The position numbers were made by a program, and so were the translations under genes. Source: Colwellia sp. (GTDB lineage Bacteria > Pseudomonadota > Gammaproteobacteria > Enterobacterales > Alteromonadaceae). Taken from it: a stretch of 42,770 nt of DNA. Shown here piece by piece: positions 17,742 to 26,832 of the stretch; position 1 is the first letter of the stretch, and each line of letters starts with the position of its first letter. The stretch covers positions 1 through 42,770 of the forward strand of contig JALJPB010000037.1 of assembly GCA_022969175.1 (NCBI GenBank), read 5' to 3'. Under the pieces are notes generated by a model. That model searched no databases and was not told the origin of the DNA. It saw only the letters and a program-made list of their open reading frames with translations.

Positions 17742-18239
17742 ATGAGCTTATTAAATACAATTAAGCTAAAAAAAACTCGCTGTGCATTAATTGCGTTAGC
17801 CTTATCTGCACCCTTAATTAGTTCTTCAGTGGTCGTTGCACAAGAGCAGCAGTCTTATCCTGTGGAAAGGCAATGGTCAGGCTCTGAAAGTAGCGATTCT
17901 ATGAAAAAAAACTTAAAACGAATGGCAAAAAAACTAGAATTAAATCAACTGCAAATTGAACAAATAAAACAGATTGCCCAACAAGCAAAAACTGAAAACA
18001 GTGAACTTAAATCCGTAATGAAAACTTTTAAAGAAAAAACCAAAGCTCTAATGCTTGTGGATTATTTTGATGAACAGGCTTTTTTATTATTGCATCAAGA
18101 GTACCAAACTACTCTGACACAAATAGCTTTAGTTAAAGCTAAGACTAGGCACGCTATTTTACAAGTATTATCAGAGGAACAAAAAACGAAATGGTTATCA
18201 ATGCATGAAAAGAAAAAACAAAAAAGAAAGCATAAATAA
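17742..18239 (+). CDS. cpxP: CpxP/Spy-family periplasmic protein
   Basis: 165 residues. Signal peptide of about 34 residues ending near VVVAQE, then an all-helical, Lys/Gln-rich domain. Spy/CpxP LTxxQ-like motifs are LELNQLQIEQI and LSEEQKTKWL. In E. coli CpxP inhibits CpxA and delivers misfolded proteins to DegP; Spy is a chaperone of the same fold. Position (divergent from cpxR with CpxR boxes between) favours the CpxP role. The C-terminus is a highly basic KKKQKRKHK run. An AGAGGAA ribosome-binding site precedes the ATG. Confidence 0.85.
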   Translation: MSLLNTIKLKKTRCALIALALSAPLISSSVVVAQEQQSYPVERQWSGSESSDSMKKNLKRMAKKLELNQLQIEQIKQIAQQAKTENSELKSVMKTFKEKTKALMLVDYFDEQAFLLLHQEYQTTLTQIALVKAKTRHAILQVLSEEQKTKWLSMHEKKKQKRKHK

Positions 18240-18283
18240 GAACAAAGTTTAAAGAGTAAAGTTAATAAATGAGTGGTGAAAAA

Positions 18284-20353
18284 TTAGCCAGTTAAACTAA
18301 ATGAGAATATTTTCGACATTTGGCTTTCAACTGGCTGACCATCTACTTTAGCTGGATTAAAAGACCACTTTCTCATTGCCGTTTTTATCGAATTACGGAA
18401 ATAACTGACTTTATTTTGCTGCTCAAACTCGATATCTTTAATACGTCCGAATTTATCTATAGTAAATTGTACTCGCACTTCAAGTTCGAGACCCTTACGT
18501 TTGGCGTTAGCGGGGTACTTAGGATCAATGCCAGAAATTAGTTTAGCTTTTTCGACAAATGGCAACAGTACTTTGATATCTTCAATTGGTAAAAACGTTA
18601 GATTATTTTGAGTAATTTTCAAAGGCTGTTTTAATGCATTACCAATAGGTATTTCCATAGCTACTTTGATTGTATTCGAACTAGGGTTCTCGAAGAAAAA
18701 TCTGTCTAATATATCTGGTTCATTTTCAGCAGGACTACTTAATGCAGCTATTTGCTTAGCATAAACATTATTCTGAGCTGAGGAGTTAATACTCGAATCC
18801 GTCTTTTCAAAAGCGATAGCCGCCATTGATTTTTCTTCTTTCACTAGCGAATTTATCGCTAAAGATGTTTTATTAGCATTTGTAATAACAGGTAAACTTT
18901 CTAATGAAGTCTCAGCTAATATATCGAGATTTTTTATCATCTCAATTTTTTTATCAATAGGTAATTCTGTTTCACTTTTATCCAATTGTAGTGAACTTGC
19001 TATCAATAAATCATCAAGCTGAATATTCGTCGTATTACTTATTGATAATTTCGGTTCAATAGCGGCAATATCTTGAATTTGTTTATCAATCTTAATCTTA
19101 GGTGTTTGTTTAACTATTGCTGTATTTATTAGTATTGTATTTGCTAATACCTGTTTGTTTTCTTTTTCGATGTTATGAGATGAAAGTCTTTTAGGAGTGC
19201 TGGTATCATTTGTTAATAACTGCCTAGCAATAGATGTTTTTGCTAATGAGGGAAGCTGGTAGTTTCTATGGTTAACAAAACTAGCATCTGTTTCAGTTAC
19301 TGATATGTTATTTGTGCCCATTTCAAATAAGCCTGGTGTTAGGTATTGTTGAGCACCAAAACCAAAAATAGCGACAACTATAGTACTTCCAGCTAACCAT
19401 TTTCCTACATCATTACTGGGAGTACAATGATGGTCAACTAAACGAATAACACGTTGTTTTAAGTCACCGCCTGAAGCGGCCATTGCCATATTTGGGATTG
19501 TGTGGTGACGATGTTTATTGCATAGCATTGCGGTATCGGCTAGCGTATGAGCGTAAGCTATAGCGTCCCCACAGTATTGTACCGCAATATCATCACTGCA
19601 ATATTCACGTTCATTTCGCATTTGTTTTGAAATCCATTGCACTGCAGGATGGAAAAACAATAATAAGGCAACTAGTGTTTGAATAAAATTAACTAAATAG
19701 TCATGACGACGTATGTGAGCTAATTCATGTAATATCAACATCTCTAGCTGAGTAGGAGTCAAACCACTTAGCATACTGGCAGGTAATAAAATTACCGGTT
19801 TTAACCAGCCAATAGCCATAGGAACATCTGTTTTCAATGAAACTAGTAAGCGTGGTGTTGTTGATAACTGCATTTTTTCAACCAGCTGTAGAAATCTTGC
19901 CGAAAGTTTTGCATCAGTTGGGATAATTGACTGTTTAGGTAATTGATTAACCATATATACTTCGATTAGAAGTTTAAATGTTAATAACATGACAATTGAT
20001 AACCATACCACTGAAATATAAGGTAAAAACTCTACGATATTGGCTGCCCAATAATTATTACTGTTTGGCGATTGACCTGTTGATGTTTCAAATAATGGCA
20101 TCAAGTTGTTGGACAAGGCTAAAGCATTATGATCTGGCTGATAAATAATGGCAAAAGTAATCAAGGGCAATATCAAACAAGTTAACATTGATAAGGATGC
20201 AAAGGCATATCGTAGTTGAGGTTTTTTATTCGAAGTTAATGTTAATGCTGATTTTAGAGCAAACGCAACTAGACATCCTTGCCATATAAAATGGATCAAA
20301 GTGAGCGCTAAACTGTAAAAATATGGATTACCTAAAAAGTATTCCAGCATCAT
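18284..20353 (-). CDS. M56-family (BlaR1-like) membrane metallopeptidase with TonB C-terminal domain
   Basis: 689 residues. The N-terminal ~330 residues carry several transmembrane helices and the zinc motif LHELAHIRRHD (HExxH) of the MecR1/BlaR1 peptidase family. A central Ser/Thr/Asn/Lys-rich linker of about 240 residues follows. The last ~85 residues resemble a TonB C-terminal domain (DPKYPANAKRKGLELEVRVQ, MRKWSFNPAKVDGQPVE) instead of the penicillin sensor of BlaR1. It probably cleaves or relieves the neighbouring BlaI repressor; what it senses is unknown. The frame opens with TTG at 20362, but ATG at 20353 is preferred. It starts 64 bases after blaI ends, on the same strand. Confidence 0.88.
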   Translation of the reverse strand: MMLEYFLGNPYFYSLALTLIHFIWQGCLVAFALKSALTLTSNKKPQLRYAFASLSMLTCLILPLITFAIIYQPDHNALALSNNLMPLFETSTGQSPNSNNYWAANIVEFLPYISVVWLSIVMLLTFKLLIEVYMVNQLPKQSIIPTDAKLSARFLQLVEKMQLSTTPRLLVSLKTDVPMAIGWLKPVILLPASMLSGLTPTQLEMLILHELAHIRRHDYLVNFIQTLVALLLFFHPAVQWISKQMRNEREYCSDDIAVQYCGDAIAYAHTLADTAMLCNKHRHHTIPNMAMAASGGDLKQRVIRLVDHHCTPSNDVGKWLAGSTIVVAIFGFGAQQYLTPGLFEMGTNNISVTETDASFVNHRNYQLPSLAKTSIARQLLTNDTSTPKRLSSHNIEKENKQVLANTILINTAIVKQTPKIKIDKQIQDIAAIEPKLSISNTTNIQLDDLLIASSLQLDKSETELPIDKKIEMIKNLDILAETSLESLPVITNANKTSLAINSLVKEEKSMAAIAFEKTDSSINSSAQNNVYAKQIAALSSPAENEPDILDRFFFENPSSNTIKVAMEIPIGNALKQPLKITQNNLTFLPIEDIKVLLPFVEKAKLISGIDPKYPANAKRKGLELEVRVQFTIDKFGRIKDIEFEQQNKVSYFRNSIKTAMRKWSFNPAKVDGQPVESQMSKIFSFSLTG

Positions 20354-20417
20354 ATTTTCCAAGAAATTAATTTCCTACAATAAAAATTATCTTTGTTAAT
20401 TGGGATGAATCGCGTTA

Positions 20418-20798
20418 TTAAGCTTCTAATTCATTCAATAATTGGCGAATGTCGGCAATCTCTTCTTGGCTAGTAGATTCGTCCAATGCACGCATAACTA
20501 ACTTAGAGGTAGAACCACCAAATGCTTTGCTGACTAAGTCTTTCAATAAAGATGACTGTGTTTGCATTTCACTATTAGCAGCAGCATATACATGAGCACG
20601 GTTACTTTCATCACGAATAACTAATGTTTTTTCATGCATTATTTGTAGTATCTTTAAAACTGTAGTGTAGCCTGTTTTTTGAGTGACACTAACAACATCG
20701 TGAATCTGTCGAACAGTTGCCGGACCCATTTGCCAAAGTACATTTAGCAGAGTTAATTCCGCTTCAGTTGGTTTTATATTGTTTCTATCGCGAGCCAT
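20418..20798 (-). CDS. blaI: BlaI/MecI/CopY-family repressor
   Basis: 126 residues: winged-helix DNA-binding domain at about 8-75 (PTEAELTLLNVLWQMGPATVRQIH, TGYTTVLKILQIMHEK) and a C-terminal dimerisation helix pair. Members repress their own operon and are inactivated when the partner M56 peptidase signals. The pairing with the downstream M56 gene fits this exactly. Target genes beyond the operon are not evident; no beta-lactamase lies nearby, so a role other than antibiotic resistance is likely. Confidence 0.9.
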   Translation of the reverse strand: MARDRNNIKPTEAELTLLNVLWQMGPATVRQIHDVVSVTQKTGYTTVLKILQIMHEKTLVIRDESNRAHVYAAANSEMQTQSSLLKDLVSKAFGGSTSKLVMRALDESTSQEEIADIRQLLNELEA

Positions 20799-20846
20799 CT
20801 AATTTTCCTTGTTGCGATTACTACTTTTGGGTAATTATGAATATTA

Positions 20847-20864
20847 ATACGAACGTAATCGTAT
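20847..20864. promoter_or_regulatory. Candidate BlaI operator
   Basis: ATACGA-N6-TCGTAT, an 18-base inverted repeat 48 bases upstream of the blaI ATG. Size, symmetry and position suit a winged-helix dimer repressing its own promoter. Confidence 0.45.
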
Positions 20865-20900
20865 CTCTTGTTGATTAAATGAGCAACCAAAATTTTAGCT

Positions 20901-21662
20901 TTATTTTTTAACTGTTTTTACAACGTTGTTATCATCTTGACTTAATTGATTAATATAACATTTTGTCTGAGCAGGGTAGTTGGTAAAAACTGCATCTACA
21001 CCATAAAGATAACATTTTAAAATATCTTCTTCTCTATCAACTGTGTATACCCAAACTTGCAATCCTTTTTGATGTGCGTCATCAATGAGTTGTTGACTGA
21101 TAATTTCAATTGAGGGGTTAAGGTTATTAGCGCTAAGTTGTAGAGCACATTCTGCATAATCTACAGGACATGAAGCGGTTAATGCCGCTGTAGATATTTT
21201 GGGTAATGATGTCTTAATTTCAGCAAGTAAAGGATGGTTAAAAGAAGAAACAACAAACTGTGACCATGTGAAGTTATAGTGTGCAATCGCATGATTTAAA
21301 ACCTGCTTTAATAATTGAAAAATCTTAATTAAAGCGTAGTTGTTAGTTTCAGCTGATTTGATTTCAATATTAACTAAGCATTTGCCATCTATCAGCTTCA
21401 ATGCTTGCTTTAGGGTGGGAATAAATTCGTTCTGTCCGGCGTTAAGTTTTTGTAGGTCAGCTAATGAATAATCATTAATTGACCCTTTGCCGTCTGTTGT
21501 TTTATCTAAGTAATAATAATGTAATAAAACAAAATCATTTGACTGATGGTATTGAATATCTAACTCAATACCATCTGCTTGTTGCTTGATCGCTTCTTTA
21601 AATGCTAATAAAGTATTTTCAGGATACTCACCACTAGCACCACGATGAGCGATAACCTTCAT
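20901..21662 (-). CDS. ugpQ: Glycerophosphodiester phosphodiesterase
   Basis: Hydrolyses glycerophosphodiesters to glycerol 3-phosphate and an alcohol. 253 residues, no signal peptide, so cytoplasmic UgpQ-type rather than periplasmic GlpQ. Motifs: AHRGASGEYPENT (6-18), the metal-binding ELDIQ (38-42), and LLHYYYLDKTTDG, where the usual HD is HY; the histidine is kept. C-terminal VWVYTVDREEDI and VDAVFTNYP are typical. The ATG lies 2 bases after the psd stop, so it is translated with psd, linking phospholipid synthesis and turnover. Confidence 0.88.
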   Translation of the reverse strand: MKVIAHRGASGEYPENTLLAFKEAIKQQADGIELDIQYHQSNDFVLLHYYYLDKTTDGKGSINDYSLADLQKLNAGQNEFIPTLKQALKLIDGKCLVNIEIKSAETNNYALIKIFQLLKQVLNHAIAHYNFTWSQFVVSSFNHPLLAEIKTSLPKISTAALTASCPVDYAECALQLSANNLNPSIEIISQQLIDDAHQKGLQVWVYTVDREEDILKCYLYGVDAVFTNYPAQTKCYINQLSQDDNNVVKTVKK

Positions 21663-21664
21663 TG

Positions 21665-22567
21665 TTAACTATTTTCACTGTCAACTGAAGCATCATCGTT
21701 TTTACCAATAAGGTCTGCGTAGTGTTCACCTAAGCGTGTCACCGTATTTGGACCCGCGTTTTTATTGAATTCAATCATCTGTGGGGCAAATGTTGAAACC
21801 ACGGTTGATCCTAATTTAAAGCGGCCCATTTCATCCCCCTTAGCTAAATGTATCGCGTCAATACCGCTTGCTGGATATTTCCATCTGAAGATATCTTTGC
21901 CAGCAGGTGGCGTTATAGTGCCTGCCCAAACAGTTTCTATACTAGCAACAATTGTCGCTCCTACTAATACCATTGCCATCGGGCCATGGTCAGTATCAAA
22001 TACAGTTACCACTCGTTCATTTCTGGCAAATAAATTAGGAACATTATTAGCTGTTAGTGGATTTACTGAAAATAGATCACCTGGGATATAAATCATTTCG
22101 CGTAAAGTGCCAGCCATAGGCATGTGAATACGGTGATAGTCTTTGGGTGCTAAGTAGATACAAGAAAAGCTCCCTGCTTGAAATGGGGCTGCGGTTTGTT
22201 CATCACCACCTAGCAGTGTTGTTAAACTGTAATCAAAGCCTTTAGCTTGAATAAGTTGTCCATCTTTTATCGCTCCTTGTTGGCTTATTTTACCATCCAC
22301 AGGATAACAAAGTGCTTGCTCATTATCATTGATGGTGCGGGCACCTTCTTCTAATTCACGAGTAAAAAAATCATTGAAAGTATCAAAGTCAGTGGCATTT
22401 TTTAATTTTGCTTCAGCCATGTTTATATCATAAGACTTGATAAATATTGAGATTAACTTTGTGGTTAACCAGCCAGCTTTTGCAGCAGCAAGTTTGCCAA
22501 CTAAACGTGAAATGGCATGTTTTGGCATCAAGTACTGCAGAGTAATTTTTACTTTATCGAAAGACAC
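21665..22567 (-). CDS. psd: Phosphatidylserine decarboxylase proenzyme
   Basis: Converts phosphatidylserine to phosphatidylethanolamine at the inner membrane. 300 residues. The self-cleavage site that creates the pyruvoyl group is LGST in FKLGSTVV near residue 253; the helper residues lie in YPVDGKIS (Asp) and DYHRIHMP (His). The start is GTG at 22567 with AAGGA upstream. Order rsgA-psd on one strand and divergent orn matches many gammaproteobacteria; here ugpQ is added behind psd. Confidence 0.95.
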   Translation of the reverse strand: MSFDKVKITLQYLMPKHAISRLVGKLAAAKAGWLTTKLISIFIKSYDINMAEAKLKNATDFDTFNDFFTRELEEGARTINDNEQALCYPVDGKISQQGAIKDGQLIQAKGFDYSLTTLLGGDEQTAAPFQAGSFSCIYLAPKDYHRIHMPMAGTLREMIYIPGDLFSVNPLTANNVPNLFARNERVVTVFDTDHGPMAMVLVGATIVASIETVWAGTITPPAGKDIFRWKYPASGIDAIHLAKGDEMGRFKLGSTVVSTFAPQMIEFNKNAGPNTVTRLGEHYADLIGKNDDASVDSENS

Positions 22568-22608
22568 TAATTTTTCCTTATGTATTTTTAAATAACGGTG
22601 TTTATTTA

Positions 22609-23661
22609 TTAATCGTTAAAACGAGAGGTTAAGGTATTATCACCTAAACTGCCTAGTATTCGTTGAAAGCTAGCAAGTCGCTCAGGGTGTATTTTATCTT
22701 CTTTTCCTGCGGCAATTAAAGCACAACCAGGATCGTTCTGGTGTTTACAATCACGAAACTTGCAGTAACCCAAATAATCTTGAAATTCAACAAAACCATG
22801 GCATACCTGCGTGGGGGTCAAATGCCACAAGCCAAACTCTCTAATACCTGGAGAGTCGATAAGATTACCGCCCTCATTAAAGTGATATAGCCTAGCAACT
22901 GTAGTGGTATGTTGACCTAAACCTGAATTTTCTGACACTATTTTAGTTAATACATTTAACTCTGGCATCAAGCTATTGGTTAAGGTTGATTTACCAACAC
23001 CTGATTGCCCGACAAAGATACTGGTGTGTTGATTGAGTTGCTTTTTAATCGCCTCGATTCCTTCAAGGGTTTCATTGCTGGCATAAATAATTTGATAACC
23101 AATATCACGATAGATTGATAAGTGTTGCTCTATTTCAGCGGTATTGTCAGCATTGAGTAAATCTATTTTATTAAGCACAATAACCGGTGTAATACCTGTT
23201 TGTTCAGCAGCAACTAAGTATCTGTCAATAATGTCAGCATTAAAAGCTGGCAATACAGAAGACACGATAAGTATTTGGCTAATATTAGCAGCTATTGGTT
23301 TGACACCGTCATAAACATCAGGCCGGCTAAGCATTGAGGTTCGCTCTTCAACGGCTTCTACAATACCATTTATTTTAAGTTGTTCTTCTTTACCCAATCG
23401 CCATATGACTTTGTCACCACAAACTAATGATTCAATAGAGCGCCGTATATTACAACGATAAATTTTTTTATCTTCACCCTCAATATCAGCATGTTGACCA
23501 AAACGACTGATAACAACGCCACTTTGGGCATTGCCTAGTTGCTCATCTTGCCAGAGAACTTTATCATTTTTACCTTTGTTTTTAAGGAGTTTTAGTTTAT
23601 TCGCTTGGTTCTCTTTAATGCGACGAAGCTGACCTTTAGTCAGTTTTTTTGTTTTAGCCAC
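22609..23661 (-). CDS. rsgA: Small ribosomal subunit biogenesis GTPase RsgA
   Basis: Late 30S assembly factor. 350 residues with the circularly permuted GTPase order: an OB-fold N-terminus, G4 (NKIDLL) before the P-loop GQSGVGKST, then G3 DSPGIREFG, and the C-terminal zinc-binding cluster [14 protein letters not shown]. The start is GTG at 23661; the basic N-terminus [15 protein letters not shown] matches E. coli RsgA. Ends 41 bases before psd. Confidence 0.95.
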   Translation of the reverse strand: MAKTKKLTKGQLRRIKENQANKLKLLKNKGKNDKVLWQDEQLGNAQSGVVISRFGQHADIEGEDKKIYRCNIRRSIESLVCGDKVIWRLGKEEQLKINGIVEAVEERTSMLSRPDVYDGVKPIAANISQILIVSSVLPAFNADIIDRYLVAAEQTGITPVIVLNKIDLLNADNTAEIEQHLSIYRDIGYQIIYASNETLEGIEAIKKQLNQHTSIFVGQSGVGKSTLTNSLMPELNVLTKIVSENSGLGQHTTTVARLYHFNEGGNLIDSPGIREFGLWHLTPTQVCHGFVEFQDYLGYCKFRDCKHQNDPGCALIAAGKEDKIHPERLASFQRILGSLGDNTLTSRFND

Positions 23662-23785
23662 GAAGTGTTATCATTTTAATTTGTCTTTCCGGTGTATTTG
23701 CATTGGTATCTGTTTGTCACGTATTATACTGTTAAATTGAACATTCATCTAATGCTTGTATAAAAGTATATTTTTAAGGGAAATT

Positions 23786-24331
23786 ATGACCTGTAGTGAT
23801 AGTAATCTAATCTGGCTTGATTTAGAAATGACGGGTCTCGAGCCGAAGGTTGACGTAATTTTGGAAATGGCGACCATCATCACCGATAGTGAGTTGAATA
23901 TATTAGCTGAAGGTCCCGTATTTGCTATTTATCAGACAGATGAAGTGCTTGATAATATGAATGATTGGTGTATTGAACATCACGGTAAATCTGGGCTAAC
24001 TCAACGCTGTCGTGACAGTAAAACAAAATTGACTACGGCAATGAACGAGACTATCAAGTTTGTAGAGCAATATGTACCCAAAGGAAAATCACCAATGTGT
24101 GGCAATAGCATTGGTCAAGATCGTCGTTTCATTAATAAATATATGCCAGAGTACGAAGACTTTTTTCATTACCGTAACCTTGATGTCAGTACGATAAAAG
24201 AATTAGCACGTCGCTGGAAACCCGAAGTATTAGAAAAGGTAGTAAAAACTGGCGCTCACTTGGCACTTGATGATATTCGTGAGTCTATTAGTGAGTTAAA
24301 AGTATATCAACAACACTTTTTTAAATTATAG
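23786..24331 (+). CDS. orn: Oligoribonuclease
   Basis: 3'-5' exonuclease that degrades the shortest RNA fragments, including pGpG. 181 residues from ATG 23786, the same length as E. coli Orn; the frame can be opened ten codons earlier, but AAGGG lies 5 bases before 23786. DEDDh residues: D and E in [12 protein letters not shown] in [11 protein letters not shown], and H plus D in [12 protein letters not shown]. Divergent from rsgA. No tRNA genes follow, unlike the glycine tRNAs downstream of orn in E. coli. Confidence 0.95.
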   Translation: MTCSDSNLIWLDLEMTGLEPKVDVILEMATIITDSELNILAEGPVFAIYQTDEVLDNMNDWCIEHHGKSGLTQRCRDSKTKLTTAMNETIKFVEQYVPKGKSPMCGNSIGQDRRFINKYMPEYEDFFHYRNLDVSTIKELARRWKPEVLEKVVKTGAHLALDDIRESISELKVYQQHFFKL

Positions 24332-24342
24332 CAGGTAGTTTT

Positions 24343-24382
24343 GTTGCTTGATTTTTATCGTGAATCTATTAAATCAAGCAAC
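24343..24382. terminator. Hairpin downstream of orn
   Basis: GTTGCTTGATTT (24343-24354) and AAATCAAGCAAC (24371-24382) form a perfect 12-bp stem with a 16-base loop, between convergent orn and the beta-barrel gene. No clear T-run follows, so termination is likely but not certain. Confidence 0.5.
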
Positions 24383-24427
24383 ATAATCAACTCATATTTC
24401 AAATTGCTGTCTTTAAATTATTTTGAT

Positions 24428-25033
24428 TTAAAAGCCAGCAACTGCCTGATTATTTGGCAATACTGATAACTCATCAAAATCTGAATAGCCCACACCTATT
24501 GAAAATGTAGACTTAGAAGTTAATTCAAACTCTAAACCTGTTGTTATTTTATAACCTGGAATTATCTTGTCCGTTTGTCCTGCACCAGTTTGATAATTGG
24601 CGTCTATGGCGGCAATACTTACTGAAATAAAAGGTGACATACCATTTAACGCGCCAGAAAATAAATTTTCTCTTTTAACTTTGGTTGTTGCCCACAAGCC
24701 TAGCTCTTTTAGCTGGCCTTGGTTGTTTATGTTGTTAATGGTAAAACTATTTGAATATTGCTCAAAGTCTGTTGATGAATAACTCAAAGCCACAGATGTT
24801 GTTAATAACCAGTTTTCATCAAGTTGCCAATCATTAGCTAATCCCATACTTATTGATGGACGATAATCAGCGTTGAACTCAATACCCTCTGATTGAGGAG
24901 CAATGAGTGTATTCCCTAGCCCTAAAGAGACAAATGGGTATATGTTTGATTGTTCAGCGTAAGTATTATTGATGGTTAATAGTGAAATAAGTGCAAATGT
25001 AATTATGGTTGTCTGTGAAGTATTATTTTTCAT
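24428..25033 (-). CDS. Outer-membrane beta-barrel protein
   Basis: 201 residues with a signal peptide of about 26 residues (cleavage after TYA). The mature part shows alternating polar/hydrophobic strands (YPFVSLGLGN, WLLTTSVALSYSS, FSIGVGYSDF) and ends in phenylalanine, the usual BAM recognition residue. No known named porin is recognised; it resembles small OmpW/Ail-size barrels of unknown function. It lies 30 bases downstream of the regulator gene on the same strand and may share its transcript. Confidence 0.7.
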   Translation of the reverse strand: MKNNTSQTTIITFALISLLTINNTYAEQSNIYPFVSLGLGNTLIAPQSEGIEFNADYRPSISMGLANDWQLDENWLLTTSVALSYSSTDFEQYSNSFTINNINNQGQLKELGLWATTKVKRENLFSGALNGMSPFISVSIAAIDANYQTGAGQTDKIIPGYKITTGLEFELTSKSTFSIGVGYSDFDELSVLPNNQAVAGF

Positions 25034-25063
25034 TTTACTTTCCTTGATTTATTAGGTTCGTCA

Positions 25064-25267
25064 TCATTTTTGATAAATGAGAATGTCACCAGGTGTACAT
25101 TGTAAATGGCTGCATATAGCCTCTAAAGTCGAAAAACGTATTGCTTTAGCGTGACCATTTTTTAGCACCGATAAATTTTGTGCGGTGATGCCAACAGCCT
25201 GAGCTAAATCATTAAGTTTCATCTTTCTTTTTGCCAACATAACGTCGAGCTCAATTATGATAGCCAT
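25064..25267 (-). CDS. YozG-like XRE-family regulator
   Basis: 67-residue Cro/C1-type helix-turn-helix protein: LNDLAQAVGITAQNLSVLKNGHAKAIRF forms helices 2-4, ending CTPGDILIYQK, typical of the short YozG-type regulators. Its ATG overlaps the stop of the upstream membrane protein by one base (TAATG), so the two are translationally coupled. YozG-like regulators are recurrently paired with DUF2975 proteins; the target is unknown. Confidence 0.88.
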   Translation of the reverse strand: MAIIIELDVMLAKRKMKLNDLAQAVGITAQNLSVLKNGHAKAIRFSTLEAICSHLQCTPGDILIYQK

Positions 25268-25872
25268 TAAATAGTTAAATCCTGTTCTTGTTTTGTGCTC
25301 AGCGCTTCATTCATCACCCAAGCAAAAGTATAAATAATTAGGCCACAAAGTAAATGGACCAACTCTGTTGAGCCTATAGATAAATATAGGGCCAAGGAGT
25401 CTGATGCGCCTGAAAATCTAATAATCATGGTGACAAATACTGGATAAATAAGACTCACAACAACCCAAACTAGTAAGCTGGCACCAATATATTTAATACA
25501 GCTGATATTTCGCTGAGTAAAAATTTGTTCTTGTTGAAATAATCCAAATAACCTAAAAACAAAAAAATAAATCAAACCATAAAAGAGGATGTCGACACTT
25601 GCCAATATGGCAATACTATTGAAATTCTCATTTTCTAGCGCTTGGGCAAATTCCTGCCAAGAACCTGTGATTTCGGCTCGGGCTTTATAAGTGGTGACGC
25701 TATTGTTATTGCCGCTATGACTTAGGCTCTCTTCATTAGCGATAAGAGAAAGTTCTTGATTGGTTGCTGTTTGACCATTATACAAACTGATAGAAAATGC
25801 AGCGATATGTACCACAGCGATGAAAATAATTAATAAACGAATAAGCTTACTAATTTTGCTAATTTTATTCAT
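25267..25872 (-). CDS. DUF2975 membrane protein
   Basis: 201 residues with four transmembrane helices (about 9-30, 88-112, 126-150, 163-188) and a loop of about 50 residues after the first. Matches the DUF2975 layout, a family of unknown function usually encoded with a small XRE regulator, as here. It may modulate the regulator at the membrane; this is inference from pairing only. Confidence 0.8.
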   Translation of the reverse strand: MNKISKISKLIRLLIIFIAVVHIAAFSISLYNGQTATNQELSLIANEESLSHSGNNNSVTTYKARAEITGSWQEFAQALENENFNSIAILASVDILFYGLIYFFVFRLFGLFQQEQIFTQRNISCIKYIGASLLVWVVVSLIYPVFVTMIIRFSGASDSLALYLSIGSTELVHLLCGLIIYTFAWVMNEALSTKQEQDLTI

Positions 25873-26318
25873 AGTGACTTTAGATTATTTACCGTGATCA
25901 AAAAATAGCATTTTCAAAAACATTAAACAATATATTTTTACCGATAAACGATAAGTTTTAGTGTTGTAATAGTAAAGTTAATTCATCAGTTTACTTGTGA
26001 AGTCGCTAGCAGGCATCATTCGAGCTACATAGCTTGTAAAGAAAAATTCGATGTAAAGATTCAACAATGTACAGAACTATTATTATAAGGTAAGGGTGGA
26101 TCGGCTGTAACTCACAGGAGAAATAACGTTTTCATCCTAGTATTTGAGTTTTTGATACATGCTTAATCTGCTTTGTGGCGGTATATTAACTTAGAATATA
26201 TGCTTGCTGATTTGAATGTATGTAATGCTAAAATTTATATCTTAGGCATATATTCTTTGGACATTATTGGTTTTTGACATTTGCAGATTTACCCATGGCA
26301 GATTATAAAGAGAAAGTC
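25873..26318. other. Gene-free interval
   Basis: About 450 A+T-rich bases between the DUF2975 gene and the first DUF3718 terminator. No credible reading frame, tRNA or repeat was seen. The promoter of the DUF2975 operon should lie at the left end. Confidence 0.5.
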
Positions 26319-26342
26319 TCAGCGGGTGGACTCACTCGCTGA
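26319..26342 (-). terminator. Terminator-like stem after DUF3718 copy 1
   Basis: TCAGCGGGTG and CACTCGCTGA pair over 10 positions with one G-U wobble around a GACT loop. On the minus strand the stem is followed by GACTTTCTCTTT. The same stem follows copy 2. Confidence 0.6.
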
Positions 26343-26374
26343 TGTGACTTCAACAAAATACTGCTATCCAGCAT

Positions 26375-26710
26375 TTATTTTTCCTCTAAACTGTTTTTTG
26401 CAAGATCTGTAATCGTTACTTTGTTAGCGTTATGATTAAGTGAAAGGATCATTGAATCTGAATTTTTGCCATTATGTTCAATAAAACTAATAATGTTTTC
26501 ACCATTACATTGCACGTTTTTAGTAACATAAGTACGTGAGTAACCAGAGGCTAAAATTTCATTATGCATAGCAGCACGATTGCCCGCAGCAGCAGTAACG
26601 CATAATTGAGTAAATTCAGAATTATTTGCAGCAACAACATCTGCAGCTTGAGTAGAAGCGATGAAACCAGTTGTCATTAAAATTGCGATAGATAATTTTT
26701 TCATGTTCAT
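26375..26710 (-). CDS. DUF3718 family secreted protein, copy 1
   Basis: 111 residues with a signal peptide cleaved after TQAAD region (about residue 22). The mature protein has two cysteines (LCVTAAAGN and VQCNGEN) that may form one disulfide, plus FIEHNGKN and VTITDLAKN motifs shared with the second copy about 840 bases upstream. Matches DUF3718, a family of unknown function in marine Alteromonadales. An AGGAG site lies 7 bases before the ATG. The two copies are about 70% identical by eye. Confidence 0.8.
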   Translation of the reverse strand: MNMKKLSIAILMTTGFIASTQAADVVAANNSEFTQLCVTAAAGNRAAMHNEILASGYSRTYVTKNVQCNGENIISFIEHNGKNSDSMILSLNHNANKVTITDLAKNSLEEK

Positions 26711-26760
26711 GGGTATTCTCCTAAAAATAAATGAATAACAACTTGTTTGTTGTTACCAAT

Positions 26761-26832
26761 ATAGTGGCAAATTTTTCTGAAATGGTTGTAAGAAACCTAA
26801 CGGCAAATGTAATAACAAATGTCACAAAGTAG
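26761..26832 (-). repeat. Conserved upstream block of DUF3718 copy 1
   Basis: About 70 bases beginning ATAGTGGCAAATTTTTCTGA recur with few changes at 27970-28040 upstream of copy 2. With the shared leader next to the ATG this probably holds the common promoter and 5' UTR. Confidence 0.6.

Noticed and set aside
24332..24427. tRNA genes after orn as in E. coli
   Set aside because: The 96 bases contain only a 12-bp stem-loop; no cloverleaf or T-loop sequence is present.
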